This document shows positions 50,118-59,285 of a DNA stretch of 64,000 bases, piece by piece. How positions within the stretch are numbered: the first letter of the stretch is position 1; each line of letters begins with the position of its first letter. The DNA lies in assembly GCF_001667885.1 (NCBI RefSeq), contig NZ_LZJW01000057.1, positions 99,930 through 163,929 of the forward strand, in the 5' to 3' direction. Below the pieces are notes generated by a model. It was not told the DNA's origin. It saw nothing but the letters and a program-made list of their open reading frames with translations, and searched no databases. This DNA comes from Mycobacterium scrofulaceum. Lineage in GTDB: Bacteria > Actinomycetota > Actinomycetes > Mycobacteriales > Mycobacteriaceae. Both the position numbers and the translations under genes were made by a program.

Positions 50118-51851
50118 TTACTGATCGATGAGCGGGGCGACCCAGTGCACCCGGGTGCCGCCCTCGGGCGGGCCGGTGATCTCGCAGGCGCCGCCCAGTT
50201 GTTCGGCGCGGCGCCTCATGTTGGTCAGGCCGCTGCTGCGCGTGTTGCCGTCGGGGATGCCGGAGCCGTTGTCGACGATGTCGAGGACGAACATGTCGGC
50301 GACGCTGATCTCGACGGTCAGCCGCGACCCGCCGGAATGCCGCATCGCGTTGCTGACGGCTTCCGCGGCCACGGCTTCGGCGTGGTCGGCAAGCTCACCG
50401 CCGACGGCGGTCATCGGTCCGTGCATGCGCACGGTGGTGACGATGTCGCGATTCTCGGTGAGGTCGGCGACCACCTGCTGGATGCGGCGCCGGAAGTCGA
50501 CGTTCTTATCCAGCGGCGATTTCAGCTGGAAGATCGTCGTGCGGATCTCCTCGATGATGGTCTGCAGATCGTCGAGGGTGCGGTTGAGCCGGTCGGCGAC
50601 CTCCGGGGAGCGCGCCCGCGCCAGCGTGCCCTGCAGGTCCATGCCGGCGGCGAACAGCCGCTGGATGACGTGGTCGTGCAGGTCGTGTGCGATGCGTTCC
50701 CGCTCGGCCAGGATGGTCAGCTGGCGCGCGTCGTCGCGGGCCGACGCGAGCACCAGCGCCATCGCGGCGTGCGTGGCGAAGTCGTTGACCAGATCGAGGT
50801 AGCTGTCGTCGAACGGCGGCTGGTCGGCGCCGCGGGCGATCGCGATGACACCGACGACCTCGTCGCGGGCGCGCAGCGGCATCACGATCGCGGGGCGTTG
50901 CCCGACGTCGGTGAAGGCCTGGATCGGGTACCGCAAGGTCTCGGTGATCAGCGGTTCGCCGGAGCGGAACACGGTGCCGCTGGTGGACGCGTCCACCGGG
51001 ACCCGTTGGCCGATCACCTCGTCGGCGTGCAGCCCGACCGCCGCGGAGACCACCAGCGTGTCGACCTCGTCGTCGGGCAGGTCGGGGTCACCGGGGACCA
51101 GGACGATCGCCTGTTCGGCGTCGGTCAGGATGCGGGCCTGTTCGGCGATCAGCTGCAGCGGGCGCCGGTGCGGGGCGGCGCTGGACAGCAGCGCTGTCGT
51201 GATCTCGCGGCTGGCCTCCATCCACTTGACGGCCGTCCGCTCGCGTTCGAACACCCGCGCGTTGTCGATCGCGACCGCGGCGGCAAAGGCCAGCGCGCGG
51301 GCGGCCACCTCGTCGGAGTTGGAAAACACCCGCTCGGGATCGACGTGGGTGAGGTAGAGGTTGCCGAACACGGTGCCGCGGATGGTGATCGGCACCGCCA
51401 GGAAGGCGCGCATCGGGGGGTGGTGCTCGGGGAACCCGGCGGCGGCCGGATGGGTGGTCAGATCCGCCATGCGCAGCGCCGGCGTGTCCAGCAGCGACAG
51501 GCTGAGCAGGCCTTTGCCGAACGGCAGGTGCCCGATGCGGGACGCCGTTTCGGGGTCCATGCCCTCGTGGACGAACGAGACCAGGTCGCCCTCACCGTCA
51601 CGGATGGCCAGCGCGCCGTACGGGGCCGAGGTCAGCTTGCGCGCCGCGCCGATGATCCGGTGCAGCGTGGCGTCGAGGTCGAGGCCCGCACCGATCTCGA
51701 CGATGACCCGGAGCAGCAGCTCCATCTGGTCGCGCGCGGCCAGCAACTCGTCGAGTTGCTCGTGCATCCTGCCGACCAGGCCACGCTGGCCGAGTCCGGC
51801 GAATGCCGAGCCGGTGTCGTCGCTTGTCAACCCGTCAAACCTCCCCGACAC
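50118..51851 (-). CDS. devS: Oxygen/redox sensor histidine kinase DevS (DosS)
   Basis: A 577-residue cytoplasmic sensor. GAF-A (about 60-200) contains GFPEHHPPMRAFLAVP; His144 aligns with the haem-ligating His149 of M. tuberculosis DevS. GAF-B spans about 225-370. The dimerisation helix has RERIAHDLHDHVIQRLFAAG, where His392 aligns with the phosphorylated His395. The C-terminal ATPase has VSNAMRHSG and DNGSGIPDG and SSGLTNMRRRAEQLGG. It phosphorylates DevR in hypoxia, NO or CO. A 99-nt gap separates it from devR, whereas in M. tuberculosis the two genes overlap. Confidence 0.95.
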   Translation of the reverse strand: MSGRFDGLTSDDTGSAFAGLGQRGLVGRMHEQLDELLAARDQMELLLRVIVEIGAGLDLDATLHRIIGAARKLTSAPYGALAIRDGEGDLVSFVHEGMDPETASRIGHLPFGKGLLSLSLLDTPALRMADLTTHPAAAGFPEHHPPMRAFLAVPITIRGTVFGNLYLTHVDPERVFSNSDEVAARALAFAAAVAIDNARVFERERTAVKWMEASREITTALLSSAAPHRRPLQLIAEQARILTDAEQAIVLVPGDPDLPDDEVDTLVVSAAVGLHADEVIGQRVPVDASTSGTVFRSGEPLITETLRYPIQAFTDVGQRPAIVMPLRARDEVVGVIAIARGADQPPFDDSYLDLVNDFATHAAMALVLASARDDARQLTILAERERIAHDLHDHVIQRLFAAGMDLQGTLARARSPEVADRLNRTLDDLQTIIEEIRTTIFQLKSPLDKNVDFRRRIQQVVADLTENRDIVTTVRMHGPMTAVGGELADHAEAVAAEAVSNAMRHSGGSRLTVEISVADMFVLDIVDNGSGIPDGNTRSSGLTNMRRRAEQLGGACEITGPPEGGTRVHWVAPLIDQ

Positions 51852-51950
51852 TTTTGCTCAATGTCAGACGGCAAGATCAGCGTAGTCGCTATTTGTCAAG
51901 CGCCCAAGCGAAGAGATGCCGTCGAAGACGCAACGCCTTGCGTACGGCGT
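51852..51950 (-). promoter_or_regulatory. devR-devS intergenic gap with a TTGACA element
   Basis: These 99 nt hold, on the minus strand, a perfect TTGACA hexamer about 45 nt before the devS ATG, and a small ACGCC/GGCGT hairpin just after the devR stop. No clear TANNNT -10 follows at the right distance, so an independent devS promoter is only possible. Confidence 0.35.
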
Positions 51951-52622
51951 CTAGTCGGCCGGCGCGTCCGTCGGCGGGTGGGAATGGCCGGGCCGTTGGT
52001 CCAGCTTGGAGGCGAACACCGCCGCCTGGGTCCGGCGCTCCATGCCGAGCTTGGCCAATAGCCGCGACACGTAGTTCTTCACCGTCTTTTCGGCGAGGAA
52101 CATCCGGGCGGCGATCTGCCTGTTGGTCAGGCCCTCGCTGAGCAGCCCCAGCAGTGTTCGCTCCTGCTCGGTGAGCCCGGAAAGCGGGTCTTCGCGCTCA
52201 GCCGCGCCACGAAGCTTCGCCATCAGCGCCGCCGCCGCCCGGTTGTCGAGCAGCGACTTGCCCGCACCCACCTCCTTGATGGCGTGGGCCAGCTCCATGC
52301 CCTTGATGTCCTTGACCACGTAGCCACTGGCGCCGGCCAGGATGGCCTCCAGCATCGCCTCGTCGGAGGTGAATGACGTCAACATGAGGCAGCGCAGGTC
52401 GGGGTGGTCGGACACCAGGTCCCGGCACAATTCGATGCCGTTGCCGTCCGGAAGCCGCACGTCGAGGACCGCGACGTCGGGCTGCAGCGCCGGGATCCGC
52501 GCCTTCGCCTCGGAGACGGAGCCCGCCTCCCCGACGATTTCGAGCTCGGGGTCCGAGGCCAGGAGGTCGGCTAGGCCGCGCCGGACGACCTCGTGGTCAT
52601 CGACCAGGAAAACCTTGACCAT
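51951..52622 (-). CDS. devR: Dormancy response regulator DevR (DosR)
   Basis: A 223-residue NarL/LuxR-type regulator almost identical to M. tuberculosis DosR. The receiver domain has DDH at 8-10, the phospho-acceptor Asp54 in [11 protein letters not shown], and Lys104 in YVVKDIKG. The HTH has [22 protein letters not shown] and the DNA-contact set Lys179, Lys182, Asn183. Thr198 (PknH target) is kept; the second target, Thr205 in M. tuberculosis, is Ser205 here. The tail is longer and Pro/His-rich. The ATG at 52622 matches the family start. An inverted repeat (GTGGTA/TACCAC, 52640-52660) lies just upstream. Confidence 0.97.
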   Translation of the reverse strand: MVKVFLVDDHEVVRRGLADLLASDPELEIVGEAGSVSEAKARIPALQPDVAVLDVRLPDGNGIELCRDLVSDHPDLRCLMLTSFTSDEAMLEAILAGASGYVVKDIKGMELAHAIKEVGAGKSLLDNRAAAALMAKLRGAAEREDPLSGLTEQERTLLGLLSEGLTNRQIAARMFLAEKTVKNYVSRLLAKLGMERRTQAAVFASKLDQRPGHSHPPTDAPAD

Positions 52623-52680
52623 CAAGAACCCTTCCGCCGGTGGTAGGTCCTCAATACCACATATTCATCATCGCCCGAGC

Positions 52681-53499
52681 TCACAAATGTTGCCGATTCA
52701 CGACCAACAGCGAACAACCGGCGTCCTGCATCACCGAGCTGCCCATCGGCCCGACGAGTTCGGCCACCTGCTGACGATTGTGGGCGTCGACGATCACCAA
52801 TCCCACCAGCCCCTGCGGGGCGGCCAGGTATCCGAGCAGGCCCGCGTGGATGGCCACGGACTCGACGCGCAGCTGCGGGTGGCGTCGCTTCCAGCGGGCC
52901 AGCCGCCGATCCAGATCGGCCAGCGCCCGGCGATCGGCCTCGGCGCCCTCGTGTTCCGTCGGCGCGGTTCGCCGCGACACGACCGCCTGCAGGGCCGCAC
53001 CGCGCAGCAGGGCCTCGTCGACGGCGGCGCTCAACAGCACCGAATCCGGGGACCCCTCGATCTCGACGACCGCCTTCTCCGCGGAATGCGCGCGGTGATC
53101 GTCGCGGCCGCGGACGATCGCCGCCGGGCAGTGCGCCGAGACGGCCAGCGCCGCGGCGGTGGAGCCGACCCGGCCCGGTTGGAAGTGGCGCAGCCCGACG
53201 GCCCCCACGCAGACCATGGCCGCCGACGCCGACGAGCGAATCAGCGACCCGACCGCGGGTCCGTGCACGATCTCGGTCTCGATCGCCACCGGCTTGCCCG
53301 CGGCCCGGATCGCCGTCACCGCCTGGCCGACCGCGAGCTCGGCCGTTTGTTCGCCGTCCCCGGGCTCGGTCGCGTAGAGCAGACGCAGCGGAACCTCGCG
53401 ACTCACCGCTTCGTCGACCGCCCACAGGGCCGCGCGGACCGCCGCTTTGGAACCATCGATACCGGCGACGATCGACTTGGTTCGCGCGGTCGCTGCCAT
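52681..53499 (-). CDS. Universal stress protein upstream of devR (Rv3134c-like)
   Basis: A 272-residue USP of the one-and-a-half-domain type. VAGIDGSKAAVRAALWAVDEAVSREVPLRLLYA opens it and GAVGLRHFQPGRVGS is a complete nucleotide loop. The second half (160-272) is degenerate and ends GCSLLVVN. In M. tuberculosis Rv3134c is co-transcribed with devR-devS; the position and strand here are the same, 58 nt before devR. It starts 1 nt after the stop of another USP gene. Confidence 0.92.
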   Translation of the reverse strand: MAATARTKSIVAGIDGSKAAVRAALWAVDEAVSREVPLRLLYATEPGDGEQTAELAVGQAVTAIRAAGKPVAIETEIVHGPAVGSLIRSSASAAMVCVGAVGLRHFQPGRVGSTAAALAVSAHCPAAIVRGRDDHRAHSAEKAVVEIEGSPDSVLLSAAVDEALLRGAALQAVVSRRTAPTEHEGAEADRRALADLDRRLARWKRRHPQLRVESVAIHAGLLGYLAAPQGLVGLVIVDAHNRQQVAELVGPMGSSVMQDAGCSLLVVNRQHL

Positions 53500-53500
53500 C

Positions 53501-54271
53501 TCAGTGGCGGACCACGAGCACCGAGCAGTCGGGGTAGCCGACGATCGGATGGCAATTCGGGGTGACCAGCCCCGCGATCTCGTCCGCGTCGGCACTGCCG
53601 ACCACCGCGAGTTCGATTGTGCCGCCGGGCTTTTCGCTGGGCTTGGCGCCGGTGCCCGCGGCGACGGTCTGGACGTGGACGTCCGGATACCGACGGACCC
53701 AGCTGTTCAGCCGCCGGTCGATCTGGCGGACGGTGGCGTGGCGGCGCCGGCCTTCCTCCATGGCGTGGTGGACCACCTCGTCATTGTCGGGATCGTCGTT
53801 GAGCACGACGGCGATCACGCCGAGTTCGGTCGGCGATCCGTCCGGATTGGTGCGGATGATCGCGACCGGACAGTGCGCGCGGGCCACCAGACCCGCCGCG
53901 GTGGGGCCCAACAGCCCGTCGGACGCCCATCCCCGCCTGGCGGTGCCGACGCAGACCAGGGCCGCGTCCTGCGATTGGTCGATCAACGCCTGCGCGGGGT
54001 CCCCGGAGACGATCGCGGTCTCGATCTCGACCGCCTTGCGCTCGCCGTGAATGGCGCACTCCGCTTCGGACAGCGCGATTTCGCCGCGTTCGACCTCCCA
54101 TTCGGAGGTGGGGCCCGACCCGGCGCGCCCCCGTCGCGGGGGGATGACATAGACCAGGCGCAGCGGCAGCTGCCGGCCGATCGCCTCGTCGATCGCCCAC
54201 TTCGCGGCGTTGACCGCGGCCTTCGAGCCGTTGACGCCCACCACCACGGCCTTGGCGTCCAGCTGGTTCAT
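53501..54271 (-). CDS. Universal stress protein with altered nucleotide loop
   Basis: A 256-residue USP related to its neighbour at 52681 (VVVGVNGSKAAVNAAKWAIDEAIGRQLPLRLVY). The ATP loop is changed: where its paralogues have G-x2-G-x9-G-S it reads GTARRGWASDGLLGP, losing the second Gly and the Ser. It may not bind ATP in the usual way. Position next to pfkB and the Rv2030c homologue corresponds to Rv2028c. A DosR-like box within the end of pfkB is 60 nt upstream, so it and the following USP-devR-devS genes may have their own DosR-driven promoter. Confidence 0.88.
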   Translation of the reverse strand: MNQLDAKAVVVGVNGSKAAVNAAKWAIDEAIGRQLPLRLVYVIPPRRGRAGSGPTSEWEVERGEIALSEAECAIHGERKAVEIETAIVSGDPAQALIDQSQDAALVCVGTARRGWASDGLLGPTAAGLVARAHCPVAIIRTNPDGSPTELGVIAVVLNDDPDNDEVVHHAMEEGRRRHATVRQIDRRLNSWVRRYPDVHVQTVAAGTGAKPSEKPGGTIELAVVGSADADEIAGLVTPNCHPIVGYPDCSVLVVRH

Positions 54272-54330
54272 GTCGGCTCCTGATCGTTCCATTCGGTTTC
54301 GAGGCTATTGCGCCGATGCCCGCGCTACAG

Positions 54331-54344
54331 GGGCCGTTAGGCCT
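54331..54344. promoter_or_regulatory. DosR box candidate upstream of the USP-USP-devR-devS genes
   Basis: GGGCC-GTTA-GGCCT is a near-palindromic DosR-like site overlapping the last codons of pfkB, 60 nt before the USP ATG. It would give positive autoregulation of devR. Confidence 0.5.
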
Positions 54345-55335
54345 CAGATGCGAAGTCGTTCGGCCCCACCTCCGCCGGTTCGGCGACGAGCTCGAACAAC
54401 CGCTCAACGTCGACGCGCTCGAAGACCGCCGTCCCGGGCGTCATCAGCATCGCCGCGCCCGCCGCGATCCCGTAACGAACGGATTTGGTGAGCGGCCACC
54501 CGTGCGTGATACCCACCGTGATCGCGGCGACCATCGCGTCGCCAGCCCCGACGCCGCTGCCGCTTCGCATCGAGACCGCCGGAAAGCGTTGGCTCGCATG
54601 GCGTGTCGCGAGCAGCGCGCCGTAGGACCCCAGGGACACCACGACGACCTGCGCGTGGCCGCTGTCGATCAGCTGGTGGGCGGCGGCCAATTGCTCGGCC
54701 TCGGTGGCGAGCCGGCGGCCGACGCACTCCCTCAGCTCGCGCACGCTCGCCTTGAGCAGGTACACGCCCGAAGAGATGTGCTGCAAGCCGCCGCCGGAGG
54801 TGTCCAGGATCAGCTTGACGCCCAGCCCCCGGCAGATGTCGGCGACCCGCTGGTAGTAGTCGGCCGGCACGCCCGGCGGCAGGCTGCCGCTTGCCACAAC
54901 GACTTCCGCCGACTGCGCGGCCGCCCGCAGTTCCTCGAGGCATTGCTCCTGCTCGAAGGTGTTGAGCTCGGGCCCCGGCAGGACGAACCGGTATTGCTGG
55001 CCGGTGCTGGTCTCGTTGACGGTGAAGCTCTCGCGGGTCTGGGCGGCGATCGGGATCTGCAGGAACGGCACCTCCGCCTCGCCGAGCAGGGTGGTGACGA
55101 GACCACCGTGCGACCCGCCCGCCGGGAACACCGCCAGCACCGGGCTGCCAAGAACCTTCGCGACCCGCGCGACGTTGATGCCGCCGCCGCCCGGGTCGTA
55201 ACGCGTCGCCGAGCAGCGCAACTTGTCGGTCGGCCGCACGACGCCGACGCTCGTGGTGATATCGAGCGCCGGATTCATGGTCAGCGTGACGATTCGTCGG
55301 CTCAGCGCCCGCTCGGCCGGCATCCCCATCTCCAT
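54337..55335 (-). CDS. pfkB: PfkB-family sugar kinase (6-phosphofructokinase, Rv2029c-like)
   Basis: A 332-residue ribokinase-family kinase. RIVTLTMNPALDITTSV opens it, YDPGGGGINVARV is the substrate loop and SGVGAGDAMVAAITVG contains the catalytic Asp in GAGD. LILDTSGGGLQHISSGVYLLKASVRELRECVG closely follows the M. tuberculosis Rv2029c sequence as I recall it. It phosphorylates fructose 6-phosphate or a related sugar phosphate. The start is one of several near 55335 (ATG 55335, 55329 or 55323; GTG 55341/55338). It follows the Rv2030c homologue after 11 nt. Confidence 0.9.
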   Translation of the reverse strand: MEMGMPAERALSRRIVTLTMNPALDITTSVGVVRPTDKLRCSATRYDPGGGGINVARVAKVLGSPVLAVFPAGGSHGGLVTTLLGEAEVPFLQIPIAAQTRESFTVNETSTGQQYRFVLPGPELNTFEQEQCLEELRAAAQSAEVVVASGSLPPGVPADYYQRVADICRGLGVKLILDTSGGGLQHISSGVYLLKASVRELRECVGRRLATEAEQLAAAHQLIDSGHAQVVVVSLGSYGALLATRHASQRFPAVSMRSGSGVGAGDAMVAAITVGITHGWPLTKSVRYGIAAGAAMLMTPGTAVFERVDVERLFELVAEPAEVGPNDFASEA

Positions 55336-55346
55336 CACCACCCGGC

Positions 55347-57386
55347 CTAGAGGCCGCTCGGGTACGTTTCCGGCGTCTCGCCGGCGATCCACAGGCTGGT
55401 GACCTCCAGGGGCTCCAGCGCCCGCGTCCGGTCGATGTGAATCATCGCGTCGAACTGATCGGCGGGCCGGACGTGGAAGTAATGGCTCTGCCGTTCGGTC
55501 TCGGGCCGGTAGATCACCCCGATGGCGCGGCCCAAACGCACCGCGCCGAGCGGCTCGGCGGCCGCCGGGTCGAGGTGCGGCGACACCAGGAACGCCGCCC
55601 TGCCCGTTTCATGCAAGAGTTCTTCGACGCTGCCGTTGAGCGCCGGGCGGACCACCTTGCGTTCGGCGATGCCACCCCAATCGCTGGCGGCGGTGACGGT
55701 ACCCGCGTACGTGCTGAAGCCGAGCAGGCGGGAGTCGTCGCCGTGCCGCTGCCGGACCAGTTGACCGAGCGTGAGTTGGCCGTCGGCCCACACCTCGGTG
55801 GCGCGCGCGTCGCCGACGTGGGAGTTGTGCGCCCACACCACGATTCGCGCCGAAGGCTCATCGTGGTGGCGGTCCAGGTGCGTCAGCAGCGCCTCGAGCG
55901 TCTGCGCCATGTGTTTGTCGCGCAGGTTCCACGAGGTGACCCGCCCGCTGAACATCGCCCGGTAGTACACCTCGGCGTTGTGCACCGTCTGCGCGTTCTG
56001 GTGGGCGTAGAACAGTTCGTCCTCGGCGAGCAGACCGTCCCGGCGCGCATAGGCCAGCGCGTTGCGCTGGATCTCGACGAGTTGATCGATCGCCTCCTTC
56101 TCGCACGACGGGCCCGCGCCGAAGGCCGCCGAGAAGCCGTACGCCTGACCGTCGTCCGCCGAGGCGTGGTCGAAGCAGGCGTAGCGCTCCCGCGCCCGCG
56201 CGGCGGCCTTGGGGTCGATCTTGTCGAGGTAGCCGATCACCTCCCGCATCGACCGGTGCAGGCTGTAGAGATCCAGGCCGTAGAAGCCGGCCTGCCGCTG
56301 AGCGTTGTTCTGGTGCAGGCGGTTTCGGGCGCGCAGCCACTCGACGAAGTCACGGACGACGGTGTTGCGCCACATCCAGGCCGGGAAGCGCTCGAAACCG
56401 CTCAACGCCTCGTCGGCGTCGGTGTCGTCGCCGATGCCGCGAACGTAACGGTTCACCCGGTAGGCGTCTGGCCAATCCGCCTCCGCCGCCACGGCGCAGA
56501 AACCCTTCTCCTCGATCAGCCACTTGGTGATTTCGGCCCGGGCCTCGTAGAACTCGTGTGTGCCGTGCGAACTTTCGCCGATCAGCACGATGCGAGCGTC
56601 ACCGATGAGCTCCTCCAGCGCTGCGCGCGGCGGGACGCCCGCCGGCGCGTCGACGGCCACCCGGCCGATCACCTCGGCCGGCGTCCGCGCCCCGGCGCCC
56701 CGCGGCGCCTCGGTGGTCGGCGTGGCGAGCAGCCCGCGGACCTCGTCGTCGGTGACCTGGCGGAAATCCCAGAACGACTCGCCGACCGCGAGGAACGGCG
56801 TCGGCATGCTCGCGCACACCACATCGTCGACCTGCCCGGCGAATTCCCGGCACGTCGACTCGGGGGCCGCGGGCACGGCGATGACGATGTGCGCGGGCTC
56901 GGCCTCGCGTAGCGCCTGCACCGCCGCGGACATGCTTGCGCCGGTGGCCAATCCGTCGTCGACGAGGATGACCGTCTTGCCGGCCACGTCCACCGGTGGG
57001 CGCCCGTCGCGGTAGGCGGCCTCGCGCCGAATCAGCTCCCGGCCCTCGCGTTCGGCGACCGCGCGCAACTCCTGCGGCGTGATGCGCAGGCCCCGCACGA
57101 CGTCGTCGTTGACCACGACGCGGCCCCCGCTCGCCAGTGCGCCCACCGCGAACTCCTCGTGCCCGGGCGCGCCGAGCTTGCGCACGATGAAGGCGTCCAG
57201 CGGCGCGCGCAGCGCCGCCGCCACCTCCCACGCGACGGGTATGCCGCCCCGTGCCAGGCCCAGCACGATCACGTCGGGCCGGTCGCGGTAGGCCCCAAGA
57301 AGGTTGGCCAGCACCCGGCCGGCCTCGCTCCGGTCGCGGAATACGCGGCGCGGCGAGCGCCGGGTCGCGTCAGCTGCTCTGGTCAT
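55347..57386 (-). CDS. Phosphoribosyltransferase-erythromycin esterase fusion (Rv2030c-like)
   Basis: A 679-residue protein. Residues 15-220 are a PRTase-fold domain with [15 protein letters not shown] and the PRPP loop [14 protein letters not shown] (138-151). Residues 260-679 are an erythromycin-esterase-like domain with [35 protein letters not shown] and [14 protein letters not shown]. Length and sequence follow Rv2030c (681 residues). The substrate is unknown; no true erythromycin esterase activity is shown for the family member. Its ATG has no SD and lies inside a 27-codon upstream frame with a strong SD, so translation may be coupled. Confidence 0.9.
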   Translation of the reverse strand: MTRAADATRRSPRRVFRDRSEAGRVLANLLGAYRDRPDVIVLGLARGGIPVAWEVAAALRAPLDAFIVRKLGAPGHEEFAVGALASGGRVVVNDDVVRGLRITPQELRAVAEREGRELIRREAAYRDGRPPVDVAGKTVILVDDGLATGASMSAAVQALREAEPAHIVIAVPAAPESTCREFAGQVDDVVCASMPTPFLAVGESFWDFRQVTDDEVRGLLATPTTEAPRGAGARTPAEVIGRVAVDAPAGVPPRAALEELIGDARIVLIGESSHGTHEFYEARAEITKWLIEEKGFCAVAAEADWPDAYRVNRYVRGIGDDTDADEALSGFERFPAWMWRNTVVRDFVEWLRARNRLHQNNAQRQAGFYGLDLYSLHRSMREVIGYLDKIDPKAAARARERYACFDHASADDGQAYGFSAAFGAGPSCEKEAIDQLVEIQRNALAYARRDGLLAEDELFYAHQNAQTVHNAEVYYRAMFSGRVTSWNLRDKHMAQTLEALLTHLDRHHDEPSARIVVWAHNSHVGDARATEVWADGQLTLGQLVRQRHGDDSRLLGFSTYAGTVTAASDWGGIAERKVVRPALNGSVEELLHETGRAAFLVSPHLDPAAAEPLGAVRLGRAIGVIYRPETERQSHYFHVRPADQFDAMIHIDRTRALEPLEVTSLWIAGETPETYPSGL

Positions 57387-57453
57387 CGCGCACCGCGGTC
57401 ACTTCCCGGTGGATCGGACCTGCCGCACGGCGGCGGACGGGAAGGGTAGTCAT
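57370..57453 (-). CDS. 27-codon leader-type reading frame upstream of the Rv2030c homologue
   Basis: The ATG at 57453 has a strong SD (GAGGAG about 7 nt upstream). The peptide [18 protein letters not shown]... runs 27 codons and ends at TGA 57370-57372, 14 nt inside the next gene. The main gene lacks an SD, so ribosomes ending here could re-start on it. It sits where hspX would be in M. tuberculosis but has no similarity to it. It may be a leader peptide; not recognised as a protein family. Confidence 0.4.
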   Translation of the reverse strand: MTTLPVRRRAAGPIHREVTAVRDDQSS

Positions 57454-57521
57454 GGGAAATCTCCTCGATCCCTGTCACCAGTGACGACTTTCATCCGACC
57501 AGTCCGCCGTAATCGGCGGTA

Positions 57522-57535
57522 GGGACCGAAGTCCC
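57522..57535. promoter_or_regulatory. Full-core DosR box upstream of the Rv2030c homologue
   Basis: GGGAC-CGAA-GTCCC matches the DosR core palindrome exactly, the best site in the window. A CCGCCG-TAAT-CGGCGG hairpin (57504-57519) is next to it. The box is about 70 nt before the leader frame and 136 nt before the main ATG. Confidence 0.8.
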
Positions 57536-57558
57536 AGGGTTGCGGGTCGTTCGTCGGG

Positions 57559-57810
57559 TCAGCGCTTGCGGCGCAACTCGGCCATGTAGGCCATGACCCG
57601 GTTGAGGATGAGGCCGTAGGCGTCGCCGTCCTGGGTGAGCCGCGCCAGGTCGCGGTGGCGCAGGAAGCCGTCCAGACGCTGGTCCAGGCACCAGTCGACG
57701 TAGGTGTCGCCTGCGTAGGGCGAGTGCAGGAATTCGAACGCGAGCTCGTCGACGTCCGCGTCGGTGATCGACGGGCATCCGTCAGTGGTAGAAGGCATTT
57801 GACTGTTCAT
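57559..57810 (-). CDS. Small acidic hypothetical protein in the acg operon
   Basis: An 83-residue protein. After a polar start it reads ITDADVDELAFEFLHSPYA, then DTYVDWCLDQRLDGFLRH and LILNRVMAYMAELRRK, giving predicted helices with a single Cys. I recognise no family. Its ATG overlaps the stop of the DUF1918 gene (ATGA), so it is translated with it. Control by DosR would follow from the boxes upstream of the nitroreductase at the head of this operon. Confidence 0.7.
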   Translation of the reverse strand: MNSQMPSTTDGCPSITDADVDELAFEFLHSPYAGDTYVDWCLDQRLDGFLRHRDLARLTQDGDAYGLILNRVMAYMAELRRKR

Positions 57811-58076
57811 CCGACTCGGGTGTGATCCCGGATGGCGGCCTGCATCGCGGCGAATCGCGCCCGCGCCCGCTCGTCGGCGGCCCGCTGCTCGGCCGCGGTG
57901 ACGACGATGGCGTCCGGGCCCGGGAAGACGGTCGCCTCCTCTCCGGTGGACAGCCACCGCACCCGGTAGGGCGGTTCACCGTCGGGGGAACGCACGGAGG
58001 TGATCAGCCCGCGCAGATCCGGGCGCCCGATCGTGCCGCTCTTGATGACGAGCCAGTCCCCGGCATCGGCAATCAT
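57807..58076 (-). CDS. DUF1918 protein
   Basis: An 89-residue protein beginning MIADAGDWLVIKSGTIGRPDLRGLI, with YRVRWLSTGEEATVFPGPDAIVV and an Ala/Arg-rich helix at the end. The first 60 residues are the SH3-like DUF1918 fold common in actinobacteria; function unknown. ATG 58076 was chosen for its AAGGGAG SD over a start at 58106. It lies 44 nt after the nitroreductase stop and overlaps the next small gene. Confidence 0.85.
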   Translation of the reverse strand: MIADAGDWLVIKSGTIGRPDLRGLITSVRSPDGEPPYRVRWLSTGEEATVFPGPDAIVVTAAEQRAADERARARFAAMQAAIRDHTRVG

Positions 58077-58120
58077 CGTCGACTCCCTTCGAAACCGTTG
58101 CGCCACAATCTCAAGCCGCC

Positions 58121-59107
58121 CTAGCGGCGTATCTCCAACACGTCACCGAGGGGCCGCCGCGGCGTCGGTTCCGGGCCGCCCTTGCCGGCGAAGGCGGTCC
58201 CCACCCGGATCAAAACCTGGGGCACCGCTTCGGGGTCGGCTATCAGCTCGCGGACCATGTCGCGGCTCGCCGGCAGCTCCGTCACGTGGGTCACGGTGCA
58301 CGTCGCCAGCCCGGCGATGGTGCATTCCAGCAGGATCGCCGAAAGCGCCTGGCCGCACCGGAACGCGTCCGCGCGGGTGTCGCCGGGGGTGGACAGGACG
58401 AGCACCTCCGCTTGATCCTGCAGACCCGCCGATGCCGGCCGGGCGTTCGCGTCGGCGGGAAACCGTCGGTTCACGTCGACGGCGCGGCGCTGCGCGTCGC
58501 TGACGAGCGCGGCCGTGGGAATGCCGTCGTCGTGCCGGCCCGGCGCTGTCCACCAACGCAATTCGTGGTGGTAGACGTCGTCGTAGCGGCGCAGCGCCTC
58601 GGTGAGGCGCGCCGCCTCGACCAGCCGCGGCCGCGCGTCGTCGGCCAGCACGTCGAGGGACACCAGGCCGGGGTCGAAGGCGCTGCGCAACATCGGCTCG
58701 AACGACGCCCAGTCCCGCGGTGCGCCGAACGGTCGCCGGTCGGTCCTGCGCCGCAGAATCGCCGCGGCGCGATCGCGCCGCGCGGCGGCGACGTAGTCGG
58801 TCGCGAAGAAGTCGACCGAGGCCAGGTGGTCCAGGTTGTTGGGATTGGGAAACTCGTCGACGCCCGTCCCCCACCCGTCGGCCGCCATCGCGACCCGGAA
58901 ATGGTCGAGCACCGCGCCGCAGCTGATGATCGACTCGCGGCCGGAGCCGTCGGCCGAGGGCACCGTGCGGTCCGGGTCGGCAAACAGGTCGACGGTCGGG
59001 CCGCCGGCGACCCATCGCCACGGCTGGGTGTTGTGCAGCGAGGGGGCCCGGCAGGCGAGCTCCACCGCCCTGGTGAGCACCTTGGTGTCGACCATTGTCG
59101 GGGTCAT
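58121..59107 (-). CDS. acg: Acg (Rv2032)-type nitroreductase-like protein
   Basis: A 328-residue paralogue of the protein at 40032-41018. [14 protein letters not shown] is the FMN-phosphate loop; [37 protein letters not shown] and [20 protein letters not shown] follow. The place at the end of a DosR block next to the Rv2030c and pfkB homologues is that of acg in M. tuberculosis, but there acg is divergent from hspX and here it heads a minus-strand operon. SD AAAGGAGG precedes ATG 59107. Two DosR-like boxes lie 58 and 79 nt upstream. Confidence 0.88.
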   Translation of the reverse strand: MTPTMVDTKVLTRAVELACRAPSLHNTQPWRWVAGGPTVDLFADPDRTVPSADGSGRESIISCGAVLDHFRVAMAADGWGTGVDEFPNPNNLDHLASVDFFATDYVAAARRDRAAAILRRRTDRRPFGAPRDWASFEPMLRSAFDPGLVSLDVLADDARPRLVEAARLTEALRRYDDVYHHELRWWTAPGRHDDGIPTAALVSDAQRRAVDVNRRFPADANARPASAGLQDQAEVLVLSTPGDTRADAFRCGQALSAILLECTIAGLATCTVTHVTELPASRDMVRELIADPEAVPQVLIRVGTAFAGKGGPEPTPRRPLGDVLEIRR

Positions 59108-59164
59108 CGCTCGTCGCCCCTCCTTTCCTACCTGGACCCTCGGGCATCCGGGCGGCGCGCGCCA

Positions 59165-59178
59165 GGGTCCTTGGTCCC
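59165..59178. promoter_or_regulatory. DosR box candidate 1 in the acg/acs divergent region
   Basis: GGGTC-CTTG-GTCCC has one mismatch to the DosR core. It forms a tandem with the site 21 bp away. Confidence 0.65.
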
Positions 59179-59185
59179 CACCGTC

Positions 59186-59199
59186 GGGTCATTGGGCCC
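59186..59199. promoter_or_regulatory. DosR box candidate 2 in the acg/acs divergent region
   Basis: GGGTC-ATTG-GGCCC has two mismatches to the DosR core. It lies 87 nt before the acs ATG and 79 nt before the acg ATG, so it could serve either direction. Confidence 0.5.
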
Positions 59200-59285
59200 G
59201 GGGGTGGACTGATGACCTTTGTCTCTATTGCGGTGATGCCCCGGGGCAAACGATGAAGGCGACCGCGCTACCCGAGGACCCTGTT

